The notes beneath the pieces are model-generated. The model saw only the letters and a program-made list of their open reading frames with translations. It had not been told where the DNA came from and ran no database searches. The position numbers and the translations under genes are program-made. Shown here in pieces: positions 1 to 6,851 of a DNA stretch of 13,202 bases (the first letter of the stretch is position 1; each line of letters starts with the position of its first letter). This DNA is from JBDTMC01 sp039934475. GTDB taxonomy: Bacteria > Acidobacteriota > Terriglobia > Bryobacterales > Bryobacteraceae. Location of the stretch: the NCBI GenBank assembly GCA_039934475.1, contig JBDTMC010000196.1, positions 1 through 13,202 of the forward strand, in the 5' to 3' direction.

Positions 1-94
1 CGTTTTCCAGGAACGGCATGACTTCTTCAGTTCGCTCAGGCCCGCCAAAGGAGAGGACGAGGAGGGCGTCGTAGGTAGGTTGAGGTTGGCTCAC
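1..94 (-). CDS. hemH: Ferrochelatase, N-terminal fragment (cut by window edge)
   Basis: Ferrochelatase inserts Fe(II) into the porphyrin ring in the last steps of heme synthesis. Reading the minus strand from 94 gives MSQPQPTYDALLVLSFGGPE, followed by a stretch ending VMPFLEN. The LLVLSFGGPE and VMPFLEN segments are the first beta strand and following helix that open bacterial HemH proteins. The start is GTG at 94-92; an in-frame TGA lies just two codons upstream, so translation cannot begin earlier in this frame. Only 31 codons are inside the window and the catalytic His/Glu are beyond the left edge. The gene is divergent from the M28 peptidase, with 72 nt between start codons. Identification rests on a short but very characteristic N terminus. 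Confidence 0.88.
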   Translation of the reverse strand, partial: MSQPQPTYDALLVLSFGGPERTEEVMPFLEN

Positions 95-166
95 TCGACT
101 TCAGTATCCCAATTCAAGATGCCACCCGCCTCACGGCGGCTTCAAAATGCTACACTTTTCGCATTC

Positions 167-1540
167 ATGAAGTACGCCTCCCTTGTGTGCCTGTTTGCCG
201 CGACGGTAGTCTGCCGTGCGGAGTCCTTGACCAACACCTATCGTGAGACCGCCGATAAACTGATTGCGGCCGCTAAGGCGGACGATGAAGGCTGGCGGCG
301 GCTGATGTACCTGTGTGACCGCATCGGCAACCGTTTGAGCGGATCAGCTTCTCTGGAGCGGGCGATTGTTTGGGCGGCTGCGGAGATGAAGGCGGCGGGG
401 TTGGAAAACGTTGTGACGCCGCCAGTAAAGGTGCCGCACTGGGTGCGCGGTAGTGAGAGCGCTACGTTGATCGCTCCGGAGCATCGCGCTCTGGCTATGC
501 TCGGCTTGGGGAACAGCGTCGGTACGCCACCTGAGGGCATCACGGCCGAAGTAGTGTCAGTGGGCAGCTTTGAGGAGCTGGAGAAGCTGGGACGGGCGAA
601 GGTGGAAGGGCGCATCGTCCTGTATAACGTGCCCTATGCCGGCTACGGACGAACGGTGCAGTTTCGCATCGCGGGCGCCTCGCACGCTGCTGCTTTGGGA
701 GCGGTAGGGATGCTGTTGCGGTCAGTCGGGCCGGTGAGCCTGAGCACGCCGCACACGGGGGTGATGGACTATTCGGCGAATGCACCGAAGATACCCGCGG
801 CTGCGCTTTCGATTGAAGGGGCGACGCAGATTGCGCGGCTGATTGAAGCGGGAAACACGGTGAAAGTGCAGTTGAAGATGGAAGCGCAGATGCTGCCCGA
901 CGCCGATTCGGCCAACGTAATCGGAGAGATTCGCGGACGCGAAAAGCCAGACGAGATTGTTGTGCTTGGCGGGCATTACGATTCCTGGGATGTGGGCCAA
1001 GGCGCCCACGATGATGGTGCTTCGTGCATTGCCGCTTTCCAGGCGCTGGCATTGATGAAGAAGCTGGGACTGCAGCCGCGGCGCACGGTGCGCGTGGCGT
1101 TCTGGGTGAACGAAGAGAATGGCGGCGCGGGCGGGCGCGGGTACTACGACTGGGCCGGTGCGAGCGTGAAGAAGCACGTCGCGGCTATCGAGATGGACGG
1201 CGGGTCAGAGAAGCCGCTGGGGTTCGGGTTCAGCATGCCGGGGAGTCCGGAGGTACAGGGCAAGGCGCAGGCTCACGTTGCTGAGATTGGCGCTCTGCTG
1301 GCAGGCATCGAGGCGGGATCGATTACACGCGGTGGAGGCGGCGCCGATATTTCGCCACTGATGCGCGACGGCGTGCCGGGCCTGGGGCTGCGCACCGTGG
1401 GAACGCGTTATTTTGAGTGGCACCACACCAACGCCGACACGCTCGATAAGATCGACAAAAATGATTTTCGCCTGAATATCGCCACGCTTGCGGTAATGAG
1501 CTATGTGCTGGCCGATATGCCGGGCGGATTGGCCGAATAG
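167..1540 (+). CDS. Secreted M28 family metallopeptidase with PA domain (carboxypeptidase Q-like)
   Basis: A zinc exopeptidase predicted to act outside the cytoplasm on peptides. From ATG 167 the protein is 457 aa and opens with a signal peptide (MKYASLVCLFAATVVCRAES). An earlier in-frame ATG at 80 would bury this signal behind 29 residues, so 167 is preferred, although no clear ribosome-binding site precedes it. Residues about 100-240 resemble a protease-associated (PA) insert, followed by the M28 core. Probable di-zinc ligands are H270 (GGHYDSWD), D282 (GAHDDG), E317 with catalytic E316 (VNEENGG), D344 (EMDGG) and H419/H420 (WHHTNADT). The GHxDSWDVGQGAxDDG pattern matches plasma glutamate carboxypeptidase/CPQ rather than the aminopeptidase S branch. 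The gene stands alone between divergent hemH and a convergent antitoxin gene 25 nt downstream. Family is sure; substrate is not known. Confidence 0.9.
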   Translation: MKYASLVCLFAATVVCRAESLTNTYRETADKLIAAAKADDEGWRRLMYLCDRIGNRLSGSASLERAIVWAAAEMKAAGLENVVTPPVKVPHWVRGSESATLIAPEHRALAMLGLGNSVGTPPEGITAEVVSVGSFEELEKLGRAKVEGRIVLYNVPYAGYGRTVQFRIAGASHAAALGAVGMLLRSVGPVSLSTPHTGVMDYSANAPKIPAAALSIEGATQIARLIEAGNTVKVQLKMEAQMLPDADSANVIGEIRGREKPDEIVVLGGHYDSWDVGQGAHDDGASCIAAFQALALMKKLGLQPRRTVRVAFWVNEENGGAGGRGYYDWAGASVKKHVAAIEMDGGSEKPLGFGFSMPGSPEVQGKAQAHVAEIGALLAGIEAGSITRGGGGADISPLMRDGVPGLGLRTVGTRYFEWHHTNADTLDKIDKNDFRLNIATLAVMSYVLADMPGGLAE

Positions 1541-1565
1541 CTGCAGGCGTGGGTGTGGGCGCCGC

Positions 1566-1811
1566 CTAGCGGGCCTGCGCGAGATCGTAGGCCGTCTGCA
1601 AGCGTAGCCAGTGGTCAGCGTTCGACCATCCGGCCTTCTCCAGCCGGATCGCCATTTCTGGGGACAACGCGGCGTGACCGTTCAGCACGCGGGAAAGCGT
1701 ATGCCGGGGGATGCCGAGCACTTTGGCAGCTTCGATCACGTTCAGGCCGAGGGGATCAAGGCAGGCGTCCTTGATGGTATGGCCAGGATACGGCGGGTTC
1801 TTCATTGGCAT
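1566..1811 (-). CDS. higA: HigA-family XRE helix-turn-helix antitoxin/regulator (orphan)
   Basis: A small (81 aa) DNA-binding protein of the HigA/VapI group, which normally neutralises a HigB ribonuclease and represses its own operon. The N terminus MPMKNPPYPG matches the family's N-terminal arm. The helix-turn-helix covers about residues 25-50 (EAAKVLGIPRHTLSRVLNG), and the C-terminal WLRLQTAYDLAQAR is the usual HigA tail. The start is ATG at 1811: AAGGAGG lies 9 nt upstream, better spaced than for the in-frame ATG at 1805. HigB is normally encoded immediately upstream, but only 49 nt separate this gene from the stop of the beta-propeller gene, and no toxin-like ORF is seen on either side. 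It is therefore an orphan, either a remnant or a stand-alone regulator. The family call is firm; the function here is inferred. Confidence 0.87.
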   Translation of the reverse strand: MPMKNPPYPGHTIKDACLDPLGLNVIEAAKVLGIPRHTLSRVLNGHAALSPEMAIRLEKAGWSNADHWLRLQTAYDLAQAR

Positions 1812-1837
1812 AGTCTGTTTCCTCCTTCGTTAGTGAT

Positions 1838-1855
1838 AGCCGTCGGGCGACGGTT
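1838..1855 (-). terminator. Possible weak stem-loop after the beta-propeller gene
   Basis: CCGTC (1840-1844) and GACGG (1849-1853) can pair around a GGGC loop, extended by one G-T and one A-T pair outside. It lies 6 nt past the propeller stop and ahead of the antitoxin ribosome-binding site. There is no T run after the stem on either strand, so it is not a classical intrinsic terminator. It could be an mRNA-end structure or an operator for the antitoxin, or chance. Confidence 0.25.
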
Positions 1856-1860
1856 GGCTG

Positions 1861-2865
1861 TTATTGCCTTACGGCCCAGGCCATACCGTCGGGGCCACGA
1901 CCGGTGTTGAATGTGCCCGTGACGGTGAGCGTCTTGATGTCGACGACATCGATTCGGTTGTCATTCTCAAGCGCGACGTAGGCACGGCTACCGTCCGGCG
2001 CAACGAGGACCTCCTCAGGGCTGCCTCGCATTGGCACCCGCTTGATCACCTTTCGGCTGTGGGCGTCAATGACGACGAGTTCTCCGCCGGTGAGGTCGGA
2101 AATGAGGACGAACTTACCGTCGGGCGTTACTTTGAGACGGTTCGATAGTTTCGTCCGCGCGTCGATTGTCTGCACCACTTTCTTGGAGGCCACCTCGATT
2201 ACGGACACGCCCCCATCACCGGCGTGGGCGGTCCAAACTTCCTTGCCGTCCGGCGAAAGCTCGAGTGCTTCGGGGGCCTTGCCCACGGGGATATGCGCGA
2301 TGTTCCAGGCGAGTGGGGTTGCCCCGGGCTCAATTACGGAAACGCTATTCGAGCCGGTGTTGGACGTGAAGATGTGTTTGCCGTCTTCGGTGACTACGAT
2401 CATGTGCGTTCGGATCTGTCCCAGGCCCTGAATCATATCGATCTGATTGGTTGCCGGATCATAGCGTCCGATGGCCTTGCTGCCTTCGGCGGTGAAGTAT
2501 ACTTTCCCGGCGACGACGTAAAGCCCGTGGGGGGCTCGGAGGGCGCCCAGATCGATGCGGCGCAGCTCCTTTTGCGCGATCAGGTCGACGACCGAGATTG
2601 TGTTGTGCGGATCCAGCTCGGCGCCATAGCTGGACGTGTAGGCGAGCTTCCCGTCGGGCGACACAACCACTTCATGGGGGTCTGGCCCTACGGGAACACG
2701 GCCAACCACCTGGTTGGTCTGAGGGTCCACGATCACCAATTCATCTGCCTGCTTGTTGAGGACGATCAGCGCTGGAGAGGGTGTCGCCGAAGCGAAGGCG
2801 GCGCCTGCTTTGAAAAGAAAGGCGAGCAGGAACAAGAATGACGTACGGGGTCTCGAAAGATGCAC
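1861..2865 (-). CDS. Secreted seven-blade YVTN (YncE-like) beta-propeller protein
   Basis: A 334-aa exported beta-propeller. The signal peptide (about residues 1-26, ending AGAAFA) is followed by seven repeats of roughly 42 residues. Each carries variants of the YVTN pattern: a V/I-hydrophobic-D strand (VIVDP, VVDL, VIEP, VIEV, VIDA, VVDI), a 'P-hE' turn and a 'SPDGK-hh-T' strand (e.g. VSPDGKLAYTS, LSPDGKEVWTA, TPDGKFVLIS, APDGSRAYVA). Seven blades is a complete closed propeller, so the protein does not look truncated. The start is GTG 2865, supported by GAGGAG 5 nt upstream. Members of this family act as extracellular binding scaffolds and a few are enzymes; no catalytic residue can be pointed to here. 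The gene lies upstream of higA, separated by 49 nt. The fold is confident; ligand and role are unknown. Confidence 0.88.
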   Translation of the reverse strand: MHLSRPRTSFLFLLAFLFKAGAAFASATPSPALIVLNKQADELVIVDPQTNQVVGRVPVGPDPHEVVVSPDGKLAYTSSYGAELDPHNTISVVDLIAQKELRRIDLGALRAPHGLYVVAGKVYFTAEGSKAIGRYDPATNQIDMIQGLGQIRTHMIVVTEDGKHIFTSNTGSNSVSVIEPGATPLAWNIAHIPVGKAPEALELSPDGKEVWTAHAGDGGVSVIEVASKKVVQTIDARTKLSNRLKVTPDGKFVLISDLTGGELVVIDAHSRKVIKRVPMRGSPEEVLVAPDGSRAYVALENDNRIDVVDIKTLTVTGTFNTGRGPDGMAWAVRQ

Positions 2866-2949
2866 GAAAACTCCTCTGATGCTTCGAAAGCCTATCCCAG
2901 AGGCCGCTGGATTGCAACCGAGCTGTGTTTCGCCGACTGCCTGCGCCGC

Positions 2950-3417
2950 TTACCAGCCGTGGGTGCCGGCACCGCCTTTAAAGGGGCCCACGATATCGGA
3001 CGTGATCCAGCCGCCGTAGAAGTCGCCGGGCTGCGCCTGCACTTTTTCTTCGTCAACCCAACAAGCGTCTACGCGGCTGGGGTAGAAGGCGAGATAGCCG
3101 AGGATGGGCTGGAAGTCGCGAGTGGGTGAGTCGTAGCTCCAGGCGGCCTTGTCGCCGCGTTTGGTGTTTACGGCCACGGTCCAGTAGGAAGCCTCGCCTT
3201 TCCATTCGCAGAAGGAACTGCCGGGGGTGCGCTGGAGGAACTCCATGCGAATGTCTTCGGGCGGGATGTAATAGACGGGCGGGTGGCTGGTTTCGAGAAC
3301 GCGGTAGGCGCGGGTGGTGTCGGCGATGGTTTCGCCGGCGAATGCGACGCGGATACCGCGGGTTACCGGTTCGAGGCGCGGCGGGCGAGGATAGTCCCAG
3401 ACGGATTCTTTCGGCAT
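2950..3417 (-). CDS. DUF427 domain protein
   Basis: A 155-aa cytoplasmic protein with no signal peptide or membrane segment. It shows the DUF427 hallmarks: VRVAFAGETIADTTRAYRVLE near the N terminus (the antiparallel sheet), PPEDIRMEFL, the central FCEWKGEASYWTV element (family pattern C-x-WKG-x-A-x-Y), and the closing LAFYPSRVDACWVDEEKV. DUF427 proteins are small beta-rich folds, often called nucleotidyltransferase-domain proteins without experimental proof, so no reaction is assigned. ATG 3417 (MPKESVWDYPRPPRL) is chosen because the family similarity begins there; the frame is open for 45 further codons, but that stretch is Arg/His-rich with no ribosome-binding site. The gene is 84 nt upstream of the propeller gene on the same strand, possibly cotranscribed. 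Family certain, function unknown. Confidence 0.87.
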   Translation of the reverse strand: MPKESVWDYPRPPRLEPVTRGIRVAFAGETIADTTRAYRVLETSHPPVYYIPPEDIRMEFLQRTPGSSFCEWKGEASYWTVAVNTKRGDKAAWSYDSPTRDFQPILGYLAFYPSRVDACWVDEEKVQAQPGDFYGGWITSDIVGPFKGGAGTHGW

Positions 3418-3543
3418 GTATGGTGCATTTCTTGGATGATGCGTTTGGCGTGGAGAGTTGTTTCTTTCATGGGCGGCGGAGGTCGGCTTCAGTCGATTGT
3501 GCAGAAGTCGGGAATGGCGACTTATCCGGCCAAGTGAACGAAG

Positions 3544-3572
3544 GGTGTACATGCCCAGGCGTACGTTGTCAA
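3544..3572 (-). promoter_or_regulatory. Candidate sigma-70-type promoter for the DUF427 gene
   Basis: On the minus strand a perfect TTGACA (3572-3567) is followed after 17 nt by TACACC (3549-3544), which shares only three positions with TATAAT. It sits in the 174-nt gap between the reductase stop (3592) and the DUF427 start (3417) and would give a leader of about 120 nt. The -35 match and spacing are good, the -10 is poor, so this is tentative. Confidence 0.28.
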
Positions 3573-3591
3573 GAGGTTCTGTGGGGTTGGG

Positions 3592-4281
3592 CTAGTCGTA
3601 CTTTTCGTAGATGATGCGTTTGCGATCGAACGCCATTTCTTTGAGCAGGCGGCGGACGTCGTCGACCATCTCTTTCATGCCGCAGACGTAGACGTCGATG
3701 TCGCGGCGGTCGCCTATGCTTTCAAGGAGGTGAGGCTGGACGCGGCCGGTGCGGCCGGTCCATTTGTCGTCCGGCCTGGTCATCGTGGGTGTGAAGCGGA
3801 AGTTCGGGTGCTTTGCCGCCAGCGACTCGAATTCGTTGGCGTAGAGGAGACCGTGTTCGTAGCGCGCGCCGAAGATGAGTTCGATGTTGCGGCCGGGTTC
3901 GAAGAGCGTGGGCGAGAGCAGCATGGCGCGGAAGGGCGCGATGCCGGTGCCGACGGCGACGAAGATGGAATCAGATAGCGGCGAGCGCGGCACGAAGGTT
4001 CCGAGAGGGCCAGCCATTTTCACGGTGTCTCCGGGCTGCATGGAGAACAGGTGCGGGGAGAAGCGGCCATCCTTCACCTGGTTGAGGCAGAGTTCGAAGC
4101 GGTTGCCATTCAGCGGCGAGGCGATGGAGTAGGCGCGCGTGATGTGCTTGCCGTTGAGCTCTTCGGAGAGCGATACGAATTGCCCCGGAGTGTAGGAAAG
4201 GCGATCGTCCGCTTCGGCTTCAAAGAGGAAATGGCGGATGTCGGGGCACAAGTCCCGCGAGTGAATCAGTTTGGCGGTCAG
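3592..4281 (-). CDS. Ferredoxin/flavodoxin-NADP(+) reductase-like FAD flavoprotein
   Basis: A flavoenzyme moving electrons between NAD(P)H and ferredoxin or flavodoxin. As read here it has 229 aa with the FNR two-domain layout: FAD barrel with R49-x-YS52 (TRAYSIAS), nucleotide domain with GTGIAPFRAM (111-120) and CGMKEM (200-205), and a C terminus of YEKYD typical of short bacterial FNRs. The first ATG-like start, TTG 4251, would delete the first beta strand. The family N terminus (TAKLIHSRDLCPDIRHF) begins at a CTG, 4281-4279, that overlaps the TGA of the chelatase gene and has AAAGGAA 9 nt upstream. I therefore place the start at CTG 4281; this is inferred. Third gene of the CBS-CbiX-reductase operon. 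It might feed a siroheme-dependent sulfite or nitrite reductase, but none is in the window. Confidence 0.9.
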   Translation of the reverse strand: MTAKLIHSRDLCPDIRHFLFEAEADDRLSYTPGQFVSLSEELNGKHITRAYSIASPLNGNRFELCLNQVKDGRFSPHLFSMQPGDTVKMAGPLGTFVPRSPLSDSIFVAVGTGIAPFRAMLLSPTLFEPGRNIELIFGARYEHGLLYANEFESLAAKHPNFRFTPTMTRPDDKWTGRTGRVQPHLLESIGDRRDIDVYVCGMKEMVDDVRRLLKEMAFDRKRIIYEKYD

Positions 4282-4664
4282 ACGATTGCGTTCCTTTCGG
4301 GGAGCGATGCGCGGGCGCGGTCCAAGAGAATCTGGACGAGCGCGGGGTGTCCATCGAGAGGGGGAGTTACTTCGATCTCCACACCGTTATGGATGCCTTC
4401 GAGGTCGAGGATGATTCGCGGCAGATCGCGCTGTAGATGGATACCGAGCGTGAGGAAATAGGGGATGACCACGATGCGCGTGACGCCGCGCGCGGCGAGA
4501 GTGGCTACGGCGGCGGCGAGCGTAGGCGGTGCGCAATCGAGAAAGGCGACCTCGACTTCGTCGTAGCCTCCTTCGCGCGCGAACTTTTGGGCCACCGCTT
4601 GCACCGCTTCATTGGCGGACGCCACGGTGGACCCGTGTCCAAAGAGAATAATCCCAGTTTTCAA
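4278..4664 (-). CDS. cbiX: Short CbiX/SirB-type sirohydrochlorin chelatase
   Basis: A class II chelatase inserting Co(II) or Fe(II) into sirohydrochlorin, on the way to cobalamin or siroheme. The protein has 128 aa, a single chelatase domain like the short CbiX forms that work as homodimers, rather than the double-domain bacterial enzymes. H10 in FGHGS and H76 in PYFLTLGIH are the expected metal-binding histidines; LDCAPPTL and the C-terminal PPLDGHPALV also fit. The start is TTG 4664-4662, overlapping the TGA (4663-4661) of the CBS gene in a TTGA junction, with no separate ribosome-binding site, which suggests translational coupling. Its own TGA overlaps the start of the reductase. Metal choice cannot be read from sequence; the reductase partner makes iron/siroheme slightly more attractive, which is inference. 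Confidence 0.9.
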   Translation of the reverse strand: MKTGIILFGHGSTVASANEAVQAVAQKFAREGGYDEVEVAFLDCAPPTLAAAVATLAARGVTRIVVIPYFLTLGIHLQRDLPRIILDLEGIHNGVEIEVTPPLDGHPALVQILLDRARASLPERNAIV

Positions 4665-5089
4665 GCGTTGCCGGCGATGTAGGCACGCATGTGGGCGATC
4701 TCCTCAGTTTTGCGCTCCAGTTCGACGTCCATTAAGTCGCGCATCGAGATCATTCCCACCACCTGAGGACCGCGCATGACGGGCAAGTGGCGGCACTTGT
4801 GTTCATGCATCAGTTCCATGGCGGCTTCCACCGTCGCCCCCTCTTCGATGGTAGCAAGGCTGGTAGACATGACGTCTTCGACGCGAGTAGATTCGGGGTG
4901 GAGACCGGATACGACGACGCGCTTGAGCAAGTCGCGCTCGCTGAACAGACCGCAGAGGCGGTTGTTTTCCAGGACGAGGATGGCTCCGACGTTGAGGTCG
5001 GCCATGGTCTCACTGACGTCGGCCACGGAGTCAGTGATCTGTGCGGAGAACATGGTGCGATGTTGAAGGATATTTCGAAGTCGAATCAT
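4661..5089 (-). CDS. Two-CBS-domain protein
   Basis: A 142-aa cytoplasmic protein made of a tandem CBS pair and little else. The first CBS covers about residues 5-62 (VADVSETMADLNVGAILVLE, GLFSERDLLKRVV), the second about 71-128 (VEDVMST, HKCRHLPVM, VVGMISMRDLMD), followed by a short charged helix (VELERKTEEIAHMRAYI). CBS pairs bind adenosyl ligands such as AMP, ATP or SAM and regulate partner proteins. The start is ATG 5089, with GAGGGAG 8 nt upstream; the frame is open far beyond it but runs antisense to the carboxylesterase gene and resembles nothing. First gene of the operon with the chelatase and reductase, so it may tune that step to energy or SAM status, which is inference. Confidence 0.9.
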   Translation of the reverse strand: MIRLRNILQHRTMFSAQITDSVADVSETMADLNVGAILVLENNRLCGLFSERDLLKRVVVSGLHPESTRVEDVMSTSLATIEEGATVEAAMELMHEHKCRHLPVMRGPQVVGMISMRDLMDVELERKTEEIAHMRAYIAGNA

Positions 5090-5299
5090 GACGTAAGCTC
5101 CCTCTGAGGGTGTGAGGCAACTTATCACAAGTAACTGCCGGGGTAAAGGGGTAGGAAAAATAAACAGGCACGAGTTATCCTCCGATGGATGTCTCCAAAG
5201 TTTAGTAGCCTGCGGAGGGTCCACTGTTTCAGACCGGCGTTCCAGGCACGCCGCCTTCCGCTGGGGTGTTGCGGCTGTTGAGGATATCCCGGTGATACG
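5090..5299. promoter_or_regulatory. Divergent control region between the CBS operon and the carboxylesterase
   Basis: These 210 nt separate two divergent starts and must hold both promoters. CCCTCTGAGGG (5100-5110) is an 11-nt palindrome that overlaps the CBS ribosome-binding site and could fold as a 4-bp stem with a CAG loop. An A/T-rich patch lies around 5155-5165. Minus-strand GATAAG near 5117-5122 resembles a -10 box but lacks a well-spaced -35. No convincing promoter, riboswitch or small ORF was seen. Confidence 0.35.
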
Positions 5300-6808
5300 A
5301 TGATTCCGATTATGAGAAAGAACATGTTTGCCGCCGTCGCATTGTTGTGTGCCTTGCCTCTGCTGGGCGCCGATCGTGTCAAGACCTCGAACGGAATTTT
5401 GGACGGAGCGGTACTTCCGTCCGGGATTCGGATTTTCCATGGCGTTCCGTTTGCCGCTCCGCCGGTGGGTGAGTTGCGGTGGAAGGAGCCGCAACTGACT
5501 CCGAACTGGAAGGGCGTGCGACCAGCCACTGCGTTTGGACCGCGGTGCATGCAGCAGGCGTTGTTCAGCGACATGGTCTTTCGCTCCAATGGGATGGGCG
5601 AGGATTGCCTTTATCTGAATGTTTGGACTCCGGCGAAGGTGGGTAAACCTTCCAAGCTGCCAGTGCTGGTCTACTTCTTTGGTGGCGGGTTTATGGCGGG
5701 CGATGGGTCGGAATCGCGGTATGACGGCGAGAGTATGGCGAAGAAGGGAATTGTCGCTGTCACCGTGAATTACCGGCTGGGCGTGTTCGGGTTCTTGGCG
5801 CATCCGGAACTTACTAAGGAGTCGGAACACCACGCTTCGGGGAACTACGGATTGCTGGATCAGAGCGCGGCGCTGTTGTGGGTGAGCCGGAATATTGGGG
5901 CCTTCGGCGGCGATGCTTCGAACGTGACGGTGGCGGGCGAGTCGGCTGGTTCGTTGTCGGTGAGCGCCGTCATGGCTTCTCCGTTGTCGAAGGATTTGAT
6001 TGCCGCGGCGATTGGCGAGAGCGGGTCGGTGTTGGGGACACTACCGGCGGTGAAGCTGGCAGAGGCCGAGAAGGTGGGGACCAAGCTGGGGGCTTCCATT
6101 GCCGCGCTACGGGCGATGAGCGCACAACAGGTTCTGGACAACGCGGGCAAGGTGCGGTTCCCGATCGCGGTGGACGGTTACTTCTTCCCGGAGGCTCCGG
6201 AGGCGATTTACGCGGCGGGCAAGCAGTCGCGGGTGCCGCTGCTGGCGGGGTGGAATTCGGAAGAGATGACGTGGCGGGCGCTGACGGCGGGTAAGCCGGT
6301 TACGCAAGAGAGCTATGAGAAGGCCGTGCGCGGTTTGTACGGCGCGAAGGCGGATGACGTTTTGAAGGTGTACTCGGGAGACTTGACTGACGCCGCTACG
6401 GATCTGGCGAGCGATCGATTTATCGGGTTCAGTACTTGGAAGTGGATTGACATGCAGGCTAAGTCAGGCCAGCCGGTCTATCGCTATTACTACGCCAGGC
6501 CGCGGCCTGGCGATGGCGGGGCGGTGCACTCGGCGGAGATCGAATACGCGATGGGCAACCTGGATGGCAACAAGGTGTTCGCCTGGACGGCGGACGATCG
6601 CAAGGTCTCGCAGGTGATGCAGGACTACTTCGCGAACTTCGTAAAGACGCACAATCCGAATGGTGAGGGATTGCCGCAATGGCCGGCTTTGAATGCGGGC
6701 GGTGGGCCAATGGTGATGCGGATGGATGTGGAATCGAAGGCTGTGCCGGAGGCCCACCGGGAACGCTATGTGCTGTTGGACAAGGTGGGCGGAACGTGGG
6801 AAGAGTGA
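5300..6808 (+). CDS. Secreted type-B carboxylesterase
   Basis: An alpha/beta-hydrolase of the carboxylesterase/cholinesterase family, splitting carboxylic esters, predicted exported. The 502-aa protein starts at ATG 5300 (GGTGA 5 nt upstream; a second in-frame ATG at 5312 is possible) and carries a signal peptide ending at LLGA. The catalytic triad is visible: S215 in GESAGS, E322 in the AGWNSEEM segment and H410 in GAVHSAEIEY. The oxyanion-hole loop is FFGGGFMAGD and the N-terminal signature is EDCLYLNVWTP (family pattern EDCLYLNV). Length and order are normal for bacterial members, so it looks intact. A secreted beta-lactamase-type serine hydrolase gene follows 43 nt downstream on the same strand and may be cotranscribed. 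Substrate unknown. A perfect 20-nt palindrome lies inside the coding region at 6493-6512. Confidence 0.92.
   Translation: MIPIMRKNMFAAVALLCALPLLGADRVKTSNGILDGAVLPSGIRIFHGVPFAAPPVGELRWKEPQLTPNWKGVRPATAFGPRCMQQALFSDMVFRSNGMGEDCLYLNVWTPAKVGKPSKLPVLVYFFGGGFMAGDGSESRYDGESMAKKGIVAVTVNYRLGVFGFLAHPELTKESEHHASGNYGLLDQSAALLWVSRNIGAFGGDASNVTVAGESAGSLSVSAVMASPLSKDLIAAAIGESGSVLGTLPAVKLAEAEKVGTKLGASIAALRAMSAQQVLDNAGKVRFPIAVDGYFFPEAPEAIYAAGKQSRVPLLAGWNSEEMTWRALTAGKPVTQESYEKAVRGLYGAKADDVLKVYSGDLTDAATDLASDRFIGFSTWKWIDMQAKSGQPVYRYYYARPRPGDGGAVHSAEIEYAMGNLDGNKVFAWTADDRKVSQVMQDYFANFVKTHNPNGEGLPQWPALNAGGGPMVMRMDVESKAVPEAHRERYVLLDKVGGTWEE
6493..6512. repeat. Perfect 20-nt GC palindrome inside the carboxylesterase gene
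   Basis: The sequence CGCCAGGCCGCGGCCTGGCG is a perfect inverted repeat without spacer; flanking bases (A/A) do not pair. It encodes ARPRPGD, just before the catalytic His segment. It could be a chance product of GC-rich codons, or a member of a genome-wide palindromic repeat; one copy cannot decide. Confidence 0.8.
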
Positions 6809-6851
6809 GTTGAGCGCGACGATTCGGCTGCTGGCACGTCTTAGTGAAACG

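Noticed and set aside
126..139. CCGCC-TCAC-GGCGG hairpin upstream of the M28 gene
   Set aside because: Five-bp GC stem without a T run or any conserved element; easily chance in GC-rich DNA.
540..1177. Long minus-strand frames opposite the M28 peptidase
   Set aside because: Low-complexity Arg/Ala/Pro/His translations typical of antisense frames in GC-rich genes; the plus-strand peptidase has all catalytic motifs.
2042..2841. Plus-strand frames opposite the beta-propeller gene
   Set aside because: The minus-strand frame shows seven regular YVTN repeats and a signal peptide; the plus frames show no family features.
5090..5833. Upstream extension of the CBS protein to a 390-residue frame
   Set aside because: The extra 248 codons run antisense to the carboxylesterase gene, are Arg/His/Pro-rich and resemble no family; ATG 5089 has a proper ribosome-binding site and CBS similarity starts there.
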